A stretch of 64,000 bases of DNA from Gloeomargaritales cyanobacterium VI4D9 (GCA_927797885.1 OV696605.1:1773157-1837156); one strand, 5' to 3'. Counted from the first letter of the stretch, positions 8,815-17,761 are shown. Made by a program: numbers and translations. The notes: generated by a model not told the origin, from the letters alone.

Positions 8815-9873
8815 ATGCCGTTTCACCTGTTGGCTTTTTTACTTGCCGCCGGGGTGGTGCTGTGGATGACCCCCCTAGTGAGGCATTGGGGCTTGCAGGG
8901 CGGGCAGGTGGATATGCCCAACGAGCGGAAAATTCACCAGCAACCGATTGTCCGCATTGGCGGGGTGTCCATTTTTGCGGGCTATTTGGTCGCCCTGTTG
9001 GTGGTGTGGTGGGCGGGGGGGTTTGTGGATGCAGCGGGCAACCCCCTGAAAGCGACGGCGGATGCCCAGATTTGGGCGACTACCTTGGGGGGGCTGGGCT
9101 TTTTTTTGATTGGGCTGGCGGATGATTTTTTCTCCCTCTCCCCGGGGGTGCGCTTGGTGATGCAGATGGTGGTGGCGGGGTTGGTCTGGGCGGCGGGGGT
9201 GCGGATTGACTTTATCACCATACCGGGGCTGGGGCTGGTGTCTCTGGGGGTTTTCAGCCTGCCCTTGACCCTGATTTGGCTGGTGGGGATGACCAATGCC
9301 ATCAACATGGTGGACGGGGTGGACGGTCTGGCGGCGGGGGTGTCGGGGATTGCTGCGGTGGTGTTGTTGATTGTCAGCCAGTTTATGGGGCAACCGGCGG
9401 CGGCGTTGGTGGCGGCGGCGTTGGCGGGGGCGTGTTTGGGGTTCTTGCGCTACAACTTCAACCCGGCGCAGATTTTCATGGGGGATGGGGGTGCCTATTT
9501 TATGGGCTTTACCCTGGCGGCGATTGGCACGATTGGCATGGTGAAGCGGGTGACGACGGCGGCGGTAATTTTGCCCTACATTATTTTGGCAGTACCCTTG
9601 CTGGACATGACCCTGGTGGTGATTGACCGGTTGCGCCGGGGGAAATCCCCATTTTTTCCGGATAAACGCCATCTCCACCATCGGTTGCTCCAAGCGGGGC
9701 TGTCCCAACGGGGGACGGTGGCGGTGATCTACACCCTGACTTTGTGGGCGGGGAGTGTGGCGTTGGTGCTGGCACGGTTTCCCGGTGCGCCGGTGTATGC
9801 GGCGATTGCCACGTTGCTGTTGGGGTTTGTGGGCTGGGGGGTGTGGCAACGGATTATGCGTCGGAGTTCCTGA
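8815..9873 (+). CDS. WecA/TagO-type undecaprenyl-phosphate sugar-1-phosphate transferase
   Basis: 352 aa with about 10-11 membrane spans. Family motifs include the Mg-binding LADDFFSL, NMVDGVDGLAAG, FMGDGGAYFMGF and the HLHHRLLQAGLSQR loop that separates WecA/TagO from MraY. It transfers a sugar-1-phosphate (usually GlcNAc-1-P) to undecaprenyl phosphate at the inner membrane, starting surface polysaccharide synthesis. The start at ATG 8815 is 4 bp after glyA; a longer frame into glyA is an artefact. bvdR follows after 2 bp. Confidence 0.93.
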   Translation: MPFHLLAFLLAAGVVLWMTPLVRHWGLQGGQVDMPNERKIHQQPIVRIGGVSIFAGYLVALLVVWWAGGFVDAAGNPLKATADAQIWATTLGGLGFFLIGLADDFFSLSPGVRLVMQMVVAGLVWAAGVRIDFITIPGLGLVSLGVFSLPLTLIWLVGMTNAINMVDGVDGLAAGVSGIAAVVLLIVSQFMGQPAAALVAAALAGACLGFLRYNFNPAQIFMGDGGAYFMGFTLAAIGTIGMVKRVTTAAVILPYIILAVPLLDMTLVVIDRLRRGKSPFFPDKRHLHHRLLQAGLSQRGTVAVIYTLTLWAGSVALVLARFPGAPVYAAIATLLLGFVGWGVWQRIMRRSS

Positions 9874-9875
9874 AA

Positions 9876-10865
9876 ATGTTGGGATTTGGTTTGATTGGCA
9901 CGGGGTACGCGGCGACCCGGCGGGCGGAATTCTTGGCACAGGACGAACGGGCACGGTTGGTGGCGGTGGCGGGACACACCTGGGAAAAGGTACAGCAATT
10001 GACCAGCAGTTATCCAGCAACAGCTTGTGGGGATTGGCGGGAGGTGATTGGGCATCCCGCCGTAGAAATTGTGATCATTGCTACGGTCAATGCCCTACAT
10101 GGGGAGATTGCCCGTTACGCGCTTGAACATGGCAAGGGGGTGTTGGTGGAATATCCCCTGGCTTTGGATTACGCTGAGGCTCAGGATATATTTAATTTCG
10201 CCCGCCAAAAGGGTTTATTTCTACACGTGGAACATATCGAATTGCTCAGCCCCATTCATCAGGTATTGCGGGATGTTTTACCTAAATTAGGTGCGATCCA
10301 ATCGGGGCGGTCGGTGAATTTGGTTGCCCAGCATCCAGCACCCCAAAAATGGACCTATCACCAGGATTTATTTGGGTTTCCCTTCATCGCTGGTCTGGCA
10401 CGGATTAACCGTTTGCTGGATTTACTCGGCACAGTAGAACGGGTGTTTTGCACCTATCACCTGGATGGGGTTCATAACGGTTATTACCGCAGTTGTTATG
10501 CCAGTGCCCAATTACAGTTCACCCAGGGAACAGTCGTGGAACTAATCTACGGCAAAGGGGAATATATCTGGGAAAATCAACGGTATTTTAGTTTGTATGG
10601 CACCCAAGGGGGGGTCATTTTTAACGGCGACCAGGGAGCCTGGGTGACCCCCCAACAAAACCAACCCTTGAGTTTACCCAGCCGCCAGGGTTTGTTCCAT
10701 CAAGATATGGATAATGTACTAAATTATTTAACCCAAGGCACACCGATTTACACGTCTGCGGAACAGAGTTTAACCGCTTTGTGGGTGGCTACGGCGTTAC
10801 AGGGGTCGGCTCAGACGGGGCAGCCGGTAGTTCTGGGGGAATGGGCGCCGCCTGGGGCGAGGTAA
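9876..10865 (+). CDS. bvdR: Biliverdin reductase (Gfo/Idh/MocA fold)
   Basis: 329 aa. The N-terminal Rossmann motif GLIGTGYAATRRAE is followed by the C-terminal oxidoreductase domain. It resembles Synechocystis BvdR (Slr1784) along its length, as I recall that sequence: LHVEHIELL, the APQKWTYH patch, FGFPFIAGLARINR, YGKGEYIWENQRYF and the RQGLFHQD stretch. BvdR reduces biliverdin to bilirubin with NADPH and supports phycobilisome formation. A general sugar dehydrogenase is less likely given those shared patches. It starts 2 bp after the WecA-like gene. Its last 77 bp overlap the convergent secG gene. Confidence 0.85.
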   Translation: MLGFGLIGTGYAATRRAEFLAQDERARLVAVAGHTWEKVQQLTSSYPATACGDWREVIGHPAVEIVIIATVNALHGEIARYALEHGKGVLVEYPLALDYAEAQDIFNFARQKGLFLHVEHIELLSPIHQVLRDVLPKLGAIQSGRSVNLVAQHPAPQKWTYHQDLFGFPFIAGLARINRLLDLLGTVERVFCTYHLDGVHNGYYRSCYASAQLQFTQGTVVELIYGKGEYIWENQRYFSLYGTQGGVIFNGDQGAWVTPQQNQPLSLPSRQGLFHQDMDNVLNYLTQGTPIYTSAEQSLTALWVATALQGSAQTGQPVVLGEWAPPGAR

Positions 10866-11127
10866 CGGGGGCAGGTGCCGGGGTATTGACTGTACTACCG
10901 GGGAGCCAACCCGCCGAGAGGACGACCGTAGTACTCATAAACACCACCGCTAGACTCCAAGTGACCCGGTTGAGGGTGGTTTCGGCACTGCGGGTACTGC
11001 TAAATAACTGCGCCTGACCGCCAATCGCCGCAATCCCATCCCCCTTGGGACTATGGAGCAAGATTAAAATTACTAACGCCACCGCACTAAATAACCAAAT
11101 TGCTTCCACCAGGGTGACAATACTCAT
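10789..11127 (-). CDS. secG: Protein translocase subunit SecG
   Basis: 112 aa from ATG 11127; a TTG at 11142 is a weaker alternative. Two membrane spans (about residues 3-24 and 51-72) enclose the conserved loop LLHSPKGDGIAAIGGQAQLF. The second span is followed by a long Pro/Ala-rich tail. SecG assists SecYEG in moving proteins across the membrane. The tail region (10789-10865) is coded antisense to the end of bvdR. This unusual convergent overlap suggests the tail has grown by read-through into the neighbour. Confidence 0.92.
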   Translation of the reverse strand: MSIVTLVEAIWLFSAVALVILILLHSPKGDGIAAIGGQAQLFSSTRSAETTLNRVTWSLAVVFMSTTVVLSAGWLPGSTVNTPAPAPVTSPQAAPIPPELPAAPSEPTPVTP

Positions 11128-11256
11128 AGGGTCAATGCACAATACAAGAGAATCTTCTGTATTTTAACCGAATGACAACCCCTTGGTGCTAGGAATGCGG
11201 TTGGGGGCGTTGCTGAATGGAGCTATGAATCGGAATCAATCAGAGACGCACAGGTA

Positions 11257-11365
11257 CAGTCTTTTAAGTATTTATGGAATACAGTTGAACCCCATTTGCC
11301 CTAGGATAATCATGGTAAGCCTAGGGGATAATCGAGACTTTTTGTATCCTTTAATTGATAGATAG
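11257..11365 (+). repeat. R3 dispersed repeat
   Basis: It matches the inverse of 55915-56028 over about 110 bp, from ACAGTCTTTTAAG to TATCCTTTAATTGATAG. An internal AAGCCT...AGACTT hairpin precedes five T residues, so it looks like an intrinsic terminator. Confidence 0.65.
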
Positions 11366-11375
11366 CCTTACTAAT

Positions 11376-11495
11376 GGGCATCTCTATAATTATTTGAGCC
11401 AACCATAAATCTCATCGTTAGCATACCCATATTACCCAGAACCAAGGGCGGGGGTGCCCCCTGCGACCGCTAACTTTGAACTTATAGAGGTGCCC
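11376..11495 (+). repeat. Family B miniature inverted-repeat element, complete
   Basis: 120 bp bounded by GGGCATCTCTATAA and TTATAGAGGTGCCC, which are inverted repeats matching at 13 of 14 positions. The interior has the shared core CCAGAACCAAGGGCGGGG followed by TGCCCCCTGCGACC. It codes for nothing, as expected of a non-autonomous element. Confidence 0.7.
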
Positions 11496-11593
11496 TGAAG
11501 TTTATCTCGCTGAAATACCCATATTAATGGCTACGCCACGCAGGCTATCGAAAACCAACGCCCCTGCGACCTATCTTTAGAAGTGCCCTCATC

Positions 11594-11956
11594 CTAATTG
11601 AAGCGTTGCTTCAAGCGAGTTGCTTTACCCACCCGTTGCCGCAGGTAGTACAGTTTCGCCCGTCGTACCACGGATCGGCGCAGAATTTGAATGTTGGCGA
11701 TGCGGGGGGAATGGAGTAAAAACACCCGCTCAACCCCCACCCCTTGAAAGGTTTTGCGTACCGTAATACTCAAATTTACCCCGGTACCCCGGCGGGCAAT
11801 CACCACCCCCTCGTAGGGTTGCACCCGTTCTTTGCCCCCCTCCTGGATCACCACCCCAACTTTGACAACATCGCCAACTTCCACCTGGGGTAGGTCGGTC
11901 TTAAGATATTCGGCTTCCAAAGACCGAATGATGGCTTGGGCGTTCATGGTTACCAC
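11594..11956 (-). CDS. rplS: Ribosomal protein bL19
   Basis: 120 aa, the normal length. It shows the conserved [20 protein letters not shown] region, the [14 protein letters not shown] patch and C-terminal [19 protein letters not shown]. bL19 sits at the 30S-50S interface. It is the last gene of a minus-strand run after sdhB and the SpoU methylase. Family-B repeat DNA begins 4 bp after its stop. Confidence 0.97.
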   Translation of the reverse strand: MVTMNAQAIIRSLEAEYLKTDLPQVEVGDVVKVGVVIQEGGKERVQPYEGVVIARRGTGVNLSITVRKTFQGVGVERVFLLHSPRIANIQILRRSVVRRAKLYYLRQRVGKATRLKQRFN

Positions 11957-11984
11957 TCAATTTGTGACAATTTTCAATCTTAAT

Positions 11985-12770
11985 TCAAAGTCTTGAATTT
12001 GTCCAGTTTTGGCGTACCGCTTCGTACAGACATACCGCTGCCGCCACCGCCACATTCAGGGATTCCACCCCGACGGCTTGGGGGATTTGCACCACCCGAT
12101 CCGCCTGCGCCAACCATGACTCCGGCAACCCTTGTCCCTCATTTCCCAACAACAGCAGGCTGGGGTGTGTCCAATCCACCTGCCAATAGAGACAAGCTCC
12201 TTGGGCATGGGCGGCAATGATTTGCACTTGATTTTGTCGGTATTGTTTCATTACATACAGCGGGTCAGGGCAAACCCAGGGCTGGCAACGGAACCACTGA
12301 CCCGCCGCCGAGCGCAACAGTTTGGGATGGTAGGGGTCCACGCTGTCATCGGTCAAGAGCAGGTGTTTGACCCCCACTGCGGCTCCGGTGCGAATTAACG
12401 TACCCACATTGCCCGGGTCTTGCAGGCGATACCCCAAAAGATTCAACCGCCCCGGGTCTGGCACTGCACCGCCCTGAGGGATAGGAGCAACCCCCACCAC
12501 CCCATCGGGATGCACCGTGGTCGCCAAAACCGCCATCACCGGGTCACTCACGGGTTGGGCAACGGCAGGAGCAAATTGGCTGGCGAGATGGGGATAGCGT
12601 CCTGCCCAGGTTTCCGTATAGCAAATGTGTTGCAGTTTAACCCCCTGCTCCCAGGCGGCGTGGAGCAAATGCGTCCCTTCCAGGAGAAATTGCCCCGCTT
12701 CCCGGCGACCCTTGGGGGTGTGTAACTGCCGGATATGGCGAACCAGGGGATGGCGACGGCTGGTAATCAC
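11985..12770 (-). CDS. TrmH/SpoU-family rRNA or tRNA 2'-O-methyltransferase
   Basis: 261 aa from GTG 12770, just beyond the sdhB stop, preceded by GGTGG. A substrate-binding N-terminal domain (SRRHPLVRHIRQL, FLLEGTHLL) is joined to a SPOUT domain with the knot motifs DPGNVGTLIRTGAA, LLGNEGQGLPE and ESLNVAVAAAVCLYE. It methylates a ribose in rRNA or tRNA with S-adenosylmethionine; the exact target cannot be told. It lies 28 bp before rplS. Confidence 0.9.
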   Translation of the reverse strand: MITSRRHPLVRHIRQLHTPKGRREAGQFLLEGTHLLHAAWEQGVKLQHICYTETWAGRYPHLASQFAPAVAQPVSDPVMAVLATTVHPDGVVGVAPIPQGGAVPDPGRLNLLGYRLQDPGNVGTLIRTGAAVGVKHLLLTDDSVDPYHPKLLRSAAGQWFRCQPWVCPDPLYVMKQYRQNQVQIIAAHAQGACLYWQVDWTHPSLLLLGNEGQGLPESWLAQADRVVQIPQAVGVESLNVAVAAAVCLYEAVRQNWTNSRL

Positions 12771-12777
12771 CCAAAAA

Positions 12778-13509
12778 TTACCACCAGGACTGCCAATACT
12801 GGCGGCGCAACCGAGCAATCACCGTCAGGGGAATATTTTGGGGACAGATAGCGGCACATTCCCCGTGATTTGAGCAATGCCCCAAGCCCTCCGCATCCAT
12901 CTGCGCCGTCATGGCTCGTACCCGCTGTCCCGCTTCCGGCTGTCCCTGGGGCAGTAAACTCAAATGGGTAATCTTGGCACCCACAAACAGAGCCGCCGAG
13001 CCATTCGGACAGGCTGCCACACACGCCCCACAACCGATACAGGTTGCGGCATCAAACGCCTGGGTTGCCGTCTTGGGGGGAATGGGAATCGTGTTGGCCT
13101 CCGGCGCACTCCCCACATTGACGCTAATGTAACCCCCCTGCGCCATGATCCGGTCAAAGGCACTGCGATCCACCATCAAATCCCGCACCACGGGAAATCC
13201 AGGCAAAGGTTCCAGGGTTAGAGTTTGTCCGTTTTGAAACCGCCTCAGATACACCTGACAGGTCGTCACCCCCACCTGCCCATGCGGAATCCCATTCACC
13301 AATAAACCACAACTGCCACAAATCCCTTCCCGGCAATCGCTATCAAACACCACCGGCTCTTGCCCCGCTTGCATCAGCTTTTCATTCAATTCATCGAGCA
13401 TTTCTAGCAATGACCAGCCCGGAGATACGCCATGCATCGGATAGGTAATGAACTGCCCCGGTTGTTCCGATTGGGGTTGCCGCCAAATTTTTAATGTGAA
13501 ATTGAGCAT
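12778..13509 (-). CDS. sdhB: Succinate dehydrogenase/fumarate reductase iron-sulfur subunit
   Basis: 243 aa. An N-terminal plant-type ferredoxin domain carries the [2Fe-2S] ligands in CREGICGSC. A C-terminal bacterial ferredoxin domain has CIGCGACVAAC and CSNHGECAAICP for the [4Fe-4S] and [3Fe-4S] clusters. In cyanobacteria the subunit feeds electrons from succinate to thylakoid plastoquinone. The flavoprotein partner sdhA is not adjacent, which is usual in this phylum. It begins a minus-strand run with the SpoU methylase and rplS. Confidence 0.94.
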   Translation of the reverse strand: MLNFTLKIWRQPQSEQPGQFITYPMHGVSPGWSLLEMLDELNEKLMQAGQEPVVFDSDCREGICGSCGLLVNGIPHGQVGVTTCQVYLRRFQNGQTLTLEPLPGFPVVRDLMVDRSAFDRIMAQGGYISVNVGSAPEANTIPIPPKTATQAFDAATCIGCGACVAACPNGSAALFVGAKITHLSLLPQGQPEAGQRVRAMTAQMDAEGLGHCSNHGECAAICPQNIPLTVIARLRRQYWQSWW

Positions 13510-14143
13510 GATTCCCCGTCAAAATCCATTTACTGTACACAAAAACAAGCAAGCACTCTCAAACTATAGCAATTTTACCCGATGGTGCTGATGGGGAAGC
13601 CATTGGATAAATATGGGTTTGTCTGAGAATTTGAGATGATTGATGTGAAGGAGCTTAGAAATCCTCGCAGAAGTCATGGCAAGGTATGGTTAAATGAACC
13701 GCTCCATTGTAACGAGCGGGGTATCGGAACCAAAACAGATTAGATTGATGATTTTGATATATGGCAGTTCTAAATGATTTGATTAACGCACAGATTAACC
13801 AATAAAAATTTCCCAGAACCAATGACGGGGGCGGTGCCCCTGCGACCCATATTCTAAATTCATTCAGGATTGCTATAGCTACAACTTTATTTATAAATCT
13901 AATCTCGTCAATAATCTAATCTCATCAATGCGTGACAGGCTCTCACCTTGGGCGATTCTCAATATTTGTACATTAATAAAAAAAACTATCATTTCAAAAA
14001 GTTTCTGTTTTGTCAATAAGTATAAATTCTAGTTATTCTAATCTTGTTTCTTATTTAATGTTGTTTGTAATACAAATACTACCGGGAATAATTTGCTATC
14101 TTATATAGATAGATGAATATACCCATAAAAAGCAAACAAACTT
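13510..14143. other. Long gap upstream of the sensor kinase, with one family-A repeat
   Basis: No supported gene. A 35-codon frame from about 13637 (starting MIDVKELRNPRRSHGKVW) is too short and isolated to call. A family-A element occupies 13758-13877. The last 200 bp are very AT-rich and probably carry the kinase promoter; no clear sites were identified. Confidence 0.4.
13758..13877 (-). repeat. Family A miniature inverted-repeat element, inverted orientation
   Basis: About 120 bp. The right end is AGGATTGCTATA, and the left end is a diverged TATATGGCAGTTCTAAA. The core CCCAGAACCAATGACGGGGG plus CGGTGCCCCTGCGACCC matches the copies at 55676-55778 and 62972-63099 read on the opposite strand. 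Confidence 0.7.
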
Positions 14144-16489
14144 ATGTACGCAACCCAAGGGCAGGACATCGGTGAAATTGCTCATTCATTAACAGAATTT
14201 GATCACCCACTCATTGTGGCGGATAGGGAAGGGCGCTGGCTGTGGGTGAATGAGGCGACTGCCGGTTTGTTGGGGCGACCTGTGGCGGAGTTGGTGGGGC
14301 AATGGGGGGCAACGCTTTTACCGGGATGGTCGCAGGAATATCCCCCCCGCACCCTGTCTAAAATCACCTATCAGCATCCTGACGGTAGTACCCGCTCCTT
14401 GGCGGTGGAATCGGTGGGTATGTCCGTCGTGCCATCGTTGAATCTTTATATTCTCCATCCCTTGCCTTCCACAGGCTACCTCAAGGAGATGGGTAGCCGC
14501 ACCCTGTTTAACCTACTGCCAGTGGGGGTGGTGATCACTGATGTCAATGGGGTGGCAGTGGATGCCAATCCGGCGGCAATGGCACTGTTGGGGTTGAGCG
14601 ACCCTACGGACTACCAACTGGGGCGCAACCGATGGCGGGTATGGGATGCCCAGGGCAATCCCCTTTCCCAGGATGCTCTGCCTGCGGTGCGGGCATGGCG
14701 AGACCATCGGGTGCTGCGGAACCAAATCCAAAAAATCCAAACCCCGAATGGCATCGTACATTGGGTATCCGTGAGTGCCGCACCCTTGCCCAGTGGGGGG
14801 GTCGTGGTCACCTATGGGGATGTAACGCCACAAAAACGGCTTGAGAAACGTCTGCAATACAAAATCCAGCAAGAGTACATTCTCTCTAAAGTCGTGCAGG
14901 CAATGGGTAGCTCCCTGGCATTGGCGGAAATTTTTCAGGTGGCGGCAAAAACCATCAGCGCAACCCTGAAGCTGGAGACGTTTATCCATCAATATCTGCC
15001 CGAAGGCAAAGGCTGGCAAATTAAGGTTCATGCCCTACCCGATGGACGATTGATTTCCCCAGACCATTACATCCCGGACGAAGGTAATCCCCTTGCGGAA
15101 CGACTCAAGCAAAAGCAAATTATCCGACTAGAAGATGCCAAAACCCTCGATGACCCGATTAACCGACGTTATGCCGAGCAGTACCCGGGGGCGTGGTTGA
15201 TAGTTCCCATTGTCCATGAACAAAAGGTATGGGGGGGTTTGGGTTTCAAACGTCCCCCGTCCCCTTGGCATGAGGAAGAAGTTACTTTAGCGCAACGGCT
15301 GAGCGAACACCTGGGGATTGCCATTCACCGGGCGGAAATCCATGAGCAGTTGCAGGCTTCCCAACGACAATTAAGTTTTATATTGGATAACTCTCCAGCC
15401 AGTATCATTCATTGGCAGTTATTACCGGGCGAACATTTCATTTGGGAGTACCTTTGCCCCCACACGGAGACTATGTTGGGTTATCCCATCCAGACGTTGT
15501 GTGAACAGCCCAATCTTTGGCAACAGCAGATTTTCCCGGAGGATTGGCAGGGTGAAGTCCTACCCGCCTGGCGCAAACTGCTGGACGGAGAACCGCAGGT
15601 GGGGATTTACTATCGCTACAACTATCCCACAGGTGAGGTACGGTGGTTGCATGAGGCGATCACGGTGCAATGTCGTTTTAGCGCCACCCATCTGTCGCTG
15701 ATTTCGGTGATTGTGGATGTGACCGACCAGAAATTTGCCGAACTGCAAATCGGGGAATTGGCACGCCTCAACCGGCTCAAGGATGATTTTGTCAGTACGG
15801 TGTCCCACGAACTACGCACCCCGTTGACGAATATCCAAATGGCGACCAAGATGCTAGAATTGGCACTGAAGCGGCAGAATTTGCTCCCAGAAGACCCCTC
15901 AGCGCCTTTGGTGAAATACTTGACCATTCTCAAGCAGGAAACCCAACGGGAAATTGACCTAGTGAATGACCTGCTGGATTTGGCACGGCTGGAGTCCAAT
16001 TTTGCCTGTCCGGTGGGGGAGCCGGTGGATTTGCGGGTATCCCTGCCCTCCTTGGTCACGCCGTTTCAGGAACGAGCCAGTCAACAGCAACAAACCCTGC
16101 ATTTGGAATTTGGGGAACCCCTGCCGCCGGTTTTACTGGAAAATACCATCTGGACACGGCTCATCAATGAATTGCTCACCAATGCCTGTAAGTACACCCC
16201 GCCGGGGGAACAGATTTTTGTGCGGGCGTTTGCCGCCGAGGATGCCGTGCAGGTGCAGGTGGTCAACACCGGGGTGGAAATTCCCCCTAGCGAACACCAG
16301 CGCATTTTTGAAAAGTTCTACCGCATTCCCCAGCACGACCGCTGGCAGTACGGGGGCACAGGCTTGGGCTTGGCTTTAGTGAAAAGTCTGGTGGAACGAC
16401 TGGGCGGGCAGATCACCGTCACCAGCGAGGCGGGACAAACCTGCTTTACCCTCAGCCTGCGTCCGGCTGACCAACTCCAGACGGTTTAG
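14144..16489 (+). CDS. Multi-sensor histidine kinase (PAS-PAS-GAF-PAS-HisKA-HATPase)
   Basis: 781 aa with no obvious membrane span, so probably cytoplasmic. Two PAS domains (about residues 15-110 and 120-235) are followed by a GAF domain (about 250-410) and a third PAS domain (about 420-535). The HisKA box has His555 in STVSHELRTPLTN. The ATPase domain shows NELLTNACKYTPPGEQ (N box), FEKFYRIPQ (F box) and GTGLGLALVKSL (G2). It should autophosphorylate and pass phosphate to a response regulator not found in this window. The GAF domain lacks an obvious bilin-binding Cys-His pair. Its stop overlaps that of the convergent methyltransferase. Confidence 0.92.
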   Translation: MYATQGQDIGEIAHSLTEFDHPLIVADREGRWLWVNEATAGLLGRPVAELVGQWGATLLPGWSQEYPPRTLSKITYQHPDGSTRSLAVESVGMSVVPSLNLYILHPLPSTGYLKEMGSRTLFNLLPVGVVITDVNGVAVDANPAAMALLGLSDPTDYQLGRNRWRVWDAQGNPLSQDALPAVRAWRDHRVLRNQIQKIQTPNGIVHWVSVSAAPLPSGGVVVTYGDVTPQKRLEKRLQYKIQQEYILSKVVQAMGSSLALAEIFQVAAKTISATLKLETFIHQYLPEGKGWQIKVHALPDGRLISPDHYIPDEGNPLAERLKQKQIIRLEDAKTLDDPINRRYAEQYPGAWLIVPIVHEQKVWGGLGFKRPPSPWHEEEVTLAQRLSEHLGIAIHRAEIHEQLQASQRQLSFILDNSPASIIHWQLLPGEHFIWEYLCPHTETMLGYPIQTLCEQPNLWQQQIFPEDWQGEVLPAWRKLLDGEPQVGIYYRYNYPTGEVRWLHEAITVQCRFSATHLSLISVIVDVTDQKFAELQIGELARLNRLKDDFVSTVSHELRTPLTNIQMATKMLELALKRQNLLPEDPSAPLVKYLTILKQETQREIDLVNDLLDLARLESNFACPVGEPVDLRVSLPSLVTPFQERASQQQQTLHLEFGEPLPPVLLENTIWTRLINELLTNACKYTPPGEQIFVRAFAAEDAVQVQVVNTGVEIPPSEHQRIFEKFYRIPQHDRWQYGGTGLGLALVKSLVERLGGQITVTSEAGQTCFTLSLRPADQLQTV

Positions 16490-17403
16490 GTCGGGTGAGA
16501 ATTCCATATCTCAAGCTCGATCTGATGATCTGTGTGTGCGGCTAACCGCTCTTGAGCAAGTTTTATGTACTTCGGGTCAATTTCGTAACCCACATATTTT
16601 CTGCCTGATTTCCAAGCCGCGATGGCAGTAGAACCACTACCCATAAAAGGGTCTAAAACGATGTCTTCCGTGAAGGTATATAACTGAATCAGCCTGTAGG
16701 GTAGCGCAACAGGAAATGGCGCAGGGTGACCAACTTTTTTAGCCGATTCTGGATTCATGATCCATACAGATTTTGTCCATTCCATAAATTGATCACGAGT
16801 GATTGTATCCATCTTCCCCTCAGACTTCTTACGGGAAAATGAACCCTTTGAAAAAACAAGAATATACTCATGGGTATCCCGAAGGACAGGATTAGTCCCA
16901 GAGCACCAACTTCCCCAAGCCATAGAAACACCAGCCCCTGCGCCTTTATACCAAATGATTTCCCCGCGCATTTGGAAACCGATCTCAAGCATCATCTGCG
17001 AAATATAGTCCGATAGAGGAATGTAAGGCTTGCGTCCTAAATTGGCTACATTGACACAAGCCCTACCACCATGCACCAGCACACGATAGGTTTCAGTAAA
17101 GACCTTTCTCAGTAACTGGAGGTATTCTTTTAGGGTCAGGTTTTCATCATACTCTTTAGTTACGTTGTACGGGGGTGAAGTAATCATGAGATGGACAGAG
17201 TTATCCGGGAGTTCTTGCATATTCTCAGAAGTTCCTAATAGGATCGTGTTTTCATACTCTGATGGGAAAACCTGATCAGGAACGGGGGGATCACCATTAT
17301 CTTCTGATAACTCCGCATAGAGTCTGGAATTGTAATACTGAGAGGAATCATGACTTATGCGAGCCGTAGTACCAAATTTGCTGGTTTTTGAACTTTTACT
17401 CAT
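16486..17403 (-). CDS. DNA methyltransferase, beta class (N4-cytosine or N6-adenine)
   Basis: 305 aa. Motif IV (TSPPYN, about residue 80) comes before motif I (DPFMGSGSTAIAAWKSG, about residue 260), the circular order of beta-class enzymes. The TSPPY form favours N4-cytosine but does not exclude N6-adenine. The gene is more AT-rich than its neighbours and is preceded by two small unknown genes, so it may belong to a restriction-modification locus whose nuclease is diverged or lost. No recognisable nuclease (PD-D/ExK or HNH) is adjacent. The recognition site cannot be predicted. Confidence 0.88.
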   Translation of the reverse strand: MSKSSKTSKFGTTARISHDSSQYYNSRLYAELSEDNGDPPVPDQVFPSEYENTILLGTSENMQELPDNSVHLMITSPPYNVTKEYDENLTLKEYLQLLRKVFTETYRVLVHGGRACVNVANLGRKPYIPLSDYISQMMLEIGFQMRGEIIWYKGAGAGVSMAWGSWCSGTNPVLRDTHEYILVFSKGSFSRKKSEGKMDTITRDQFMEWTKSVWIMNPESAKKVGHPAPFPVALPYRLIQLYTFTEDIVLDPFMGSGSTAIAAWKSGRKYVGYEIDPKYIKLAQERLAAHTDHQIELEIWNSHPT

Positions 17404-17407
17404 ATAT

Positions 17408-17761
17408 TCAATCCTTTTGCCACAGCGCTAACCATCGTTCGTAGGGATTATAGTCAATCGTTTCCCGTAGCCAATTTATTGGAATTTTCAGACTGCTTGG
17501 ATGGTTGGCAAGGCGACGAAGAGCTTCTTCCGCAATTTCCACTCCGCGTGGATTAGTTCCTGGTTTAGGAAGTTTAATATAAGTTTGTGATCCAACTTGA
17601 TTGAAAATTTCAACTTGAATAGATTTCGGGAATAAGTAAAACCAGCTCAAATTATTCCAGTTTACTTGTACGAGGAGTATATCAGAGCTTGGGGAATAGC
17701 GTTGTCTGAATTCCGAAGCCTTTTTTTCATCAACTGTCCAAATAAGTTTGACCCCATTCAA
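17408..17761 (-). CDS. Unknown protein upstream of the DNA methyltransferase
   Basis: 117 aa from TTG 17761, chosen because GGGAG lies 5 nt upstream and the start overlaps the previous stop as TTGA; a GTG at 17782 is possible. The protein is soluble, with Trp/Tyr-rich patches (VNWNNLSWFYLFP) and a C-terminal helical part ending YNPYERWLALWQ. I recognise no family and see no nuclease motif. Its position 4 bp before the methyltransferase makes a restriction-enzyme fragment or accessory subunit a reasonable guess, no more. Confidence 0.6.
   Translation of the reverse strand: MNGVKLIWTVDEKKASEFRQRYSPSSDILLVQVNWNNLSWFYLFPKSIQVEIFNQVGSQTYIKLPKPGTNPRGVEIAEEALRRLANHPSSLKIPINWLRETIDYNPYERWLALWQKD

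Larger units (their letters stand above)
11204..11593. other. Repeat-filled gap between secG and rplS
   Basis: There is no gene here. In order it holds a lone family-D end (GGCGTTGCTGAATGGAGC, from about 11206), an R3 copy (11257-11365), a complete family-B element (11376-11495) and a second partial family-B copy (about 11505-11590). The rplS coding region ends 4 bp later on the other strand. Confidence 0.6.

Noticed and set aside
8875-10020. 381-codon minus-strand frame opposite the WecA-like gene
   Set aside because: It is very rich in His, Pro, Arg and Gln and lies exactly antisense to a well-supported membrane protein gene; such frames come from GC-rich third positions.
16486-17403. Complete restriction-modification system
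   Set aside because: The methyltransferase is clear, but neither adjacent small gene shows a nuclease motif, so I do not claim an R-M pair.
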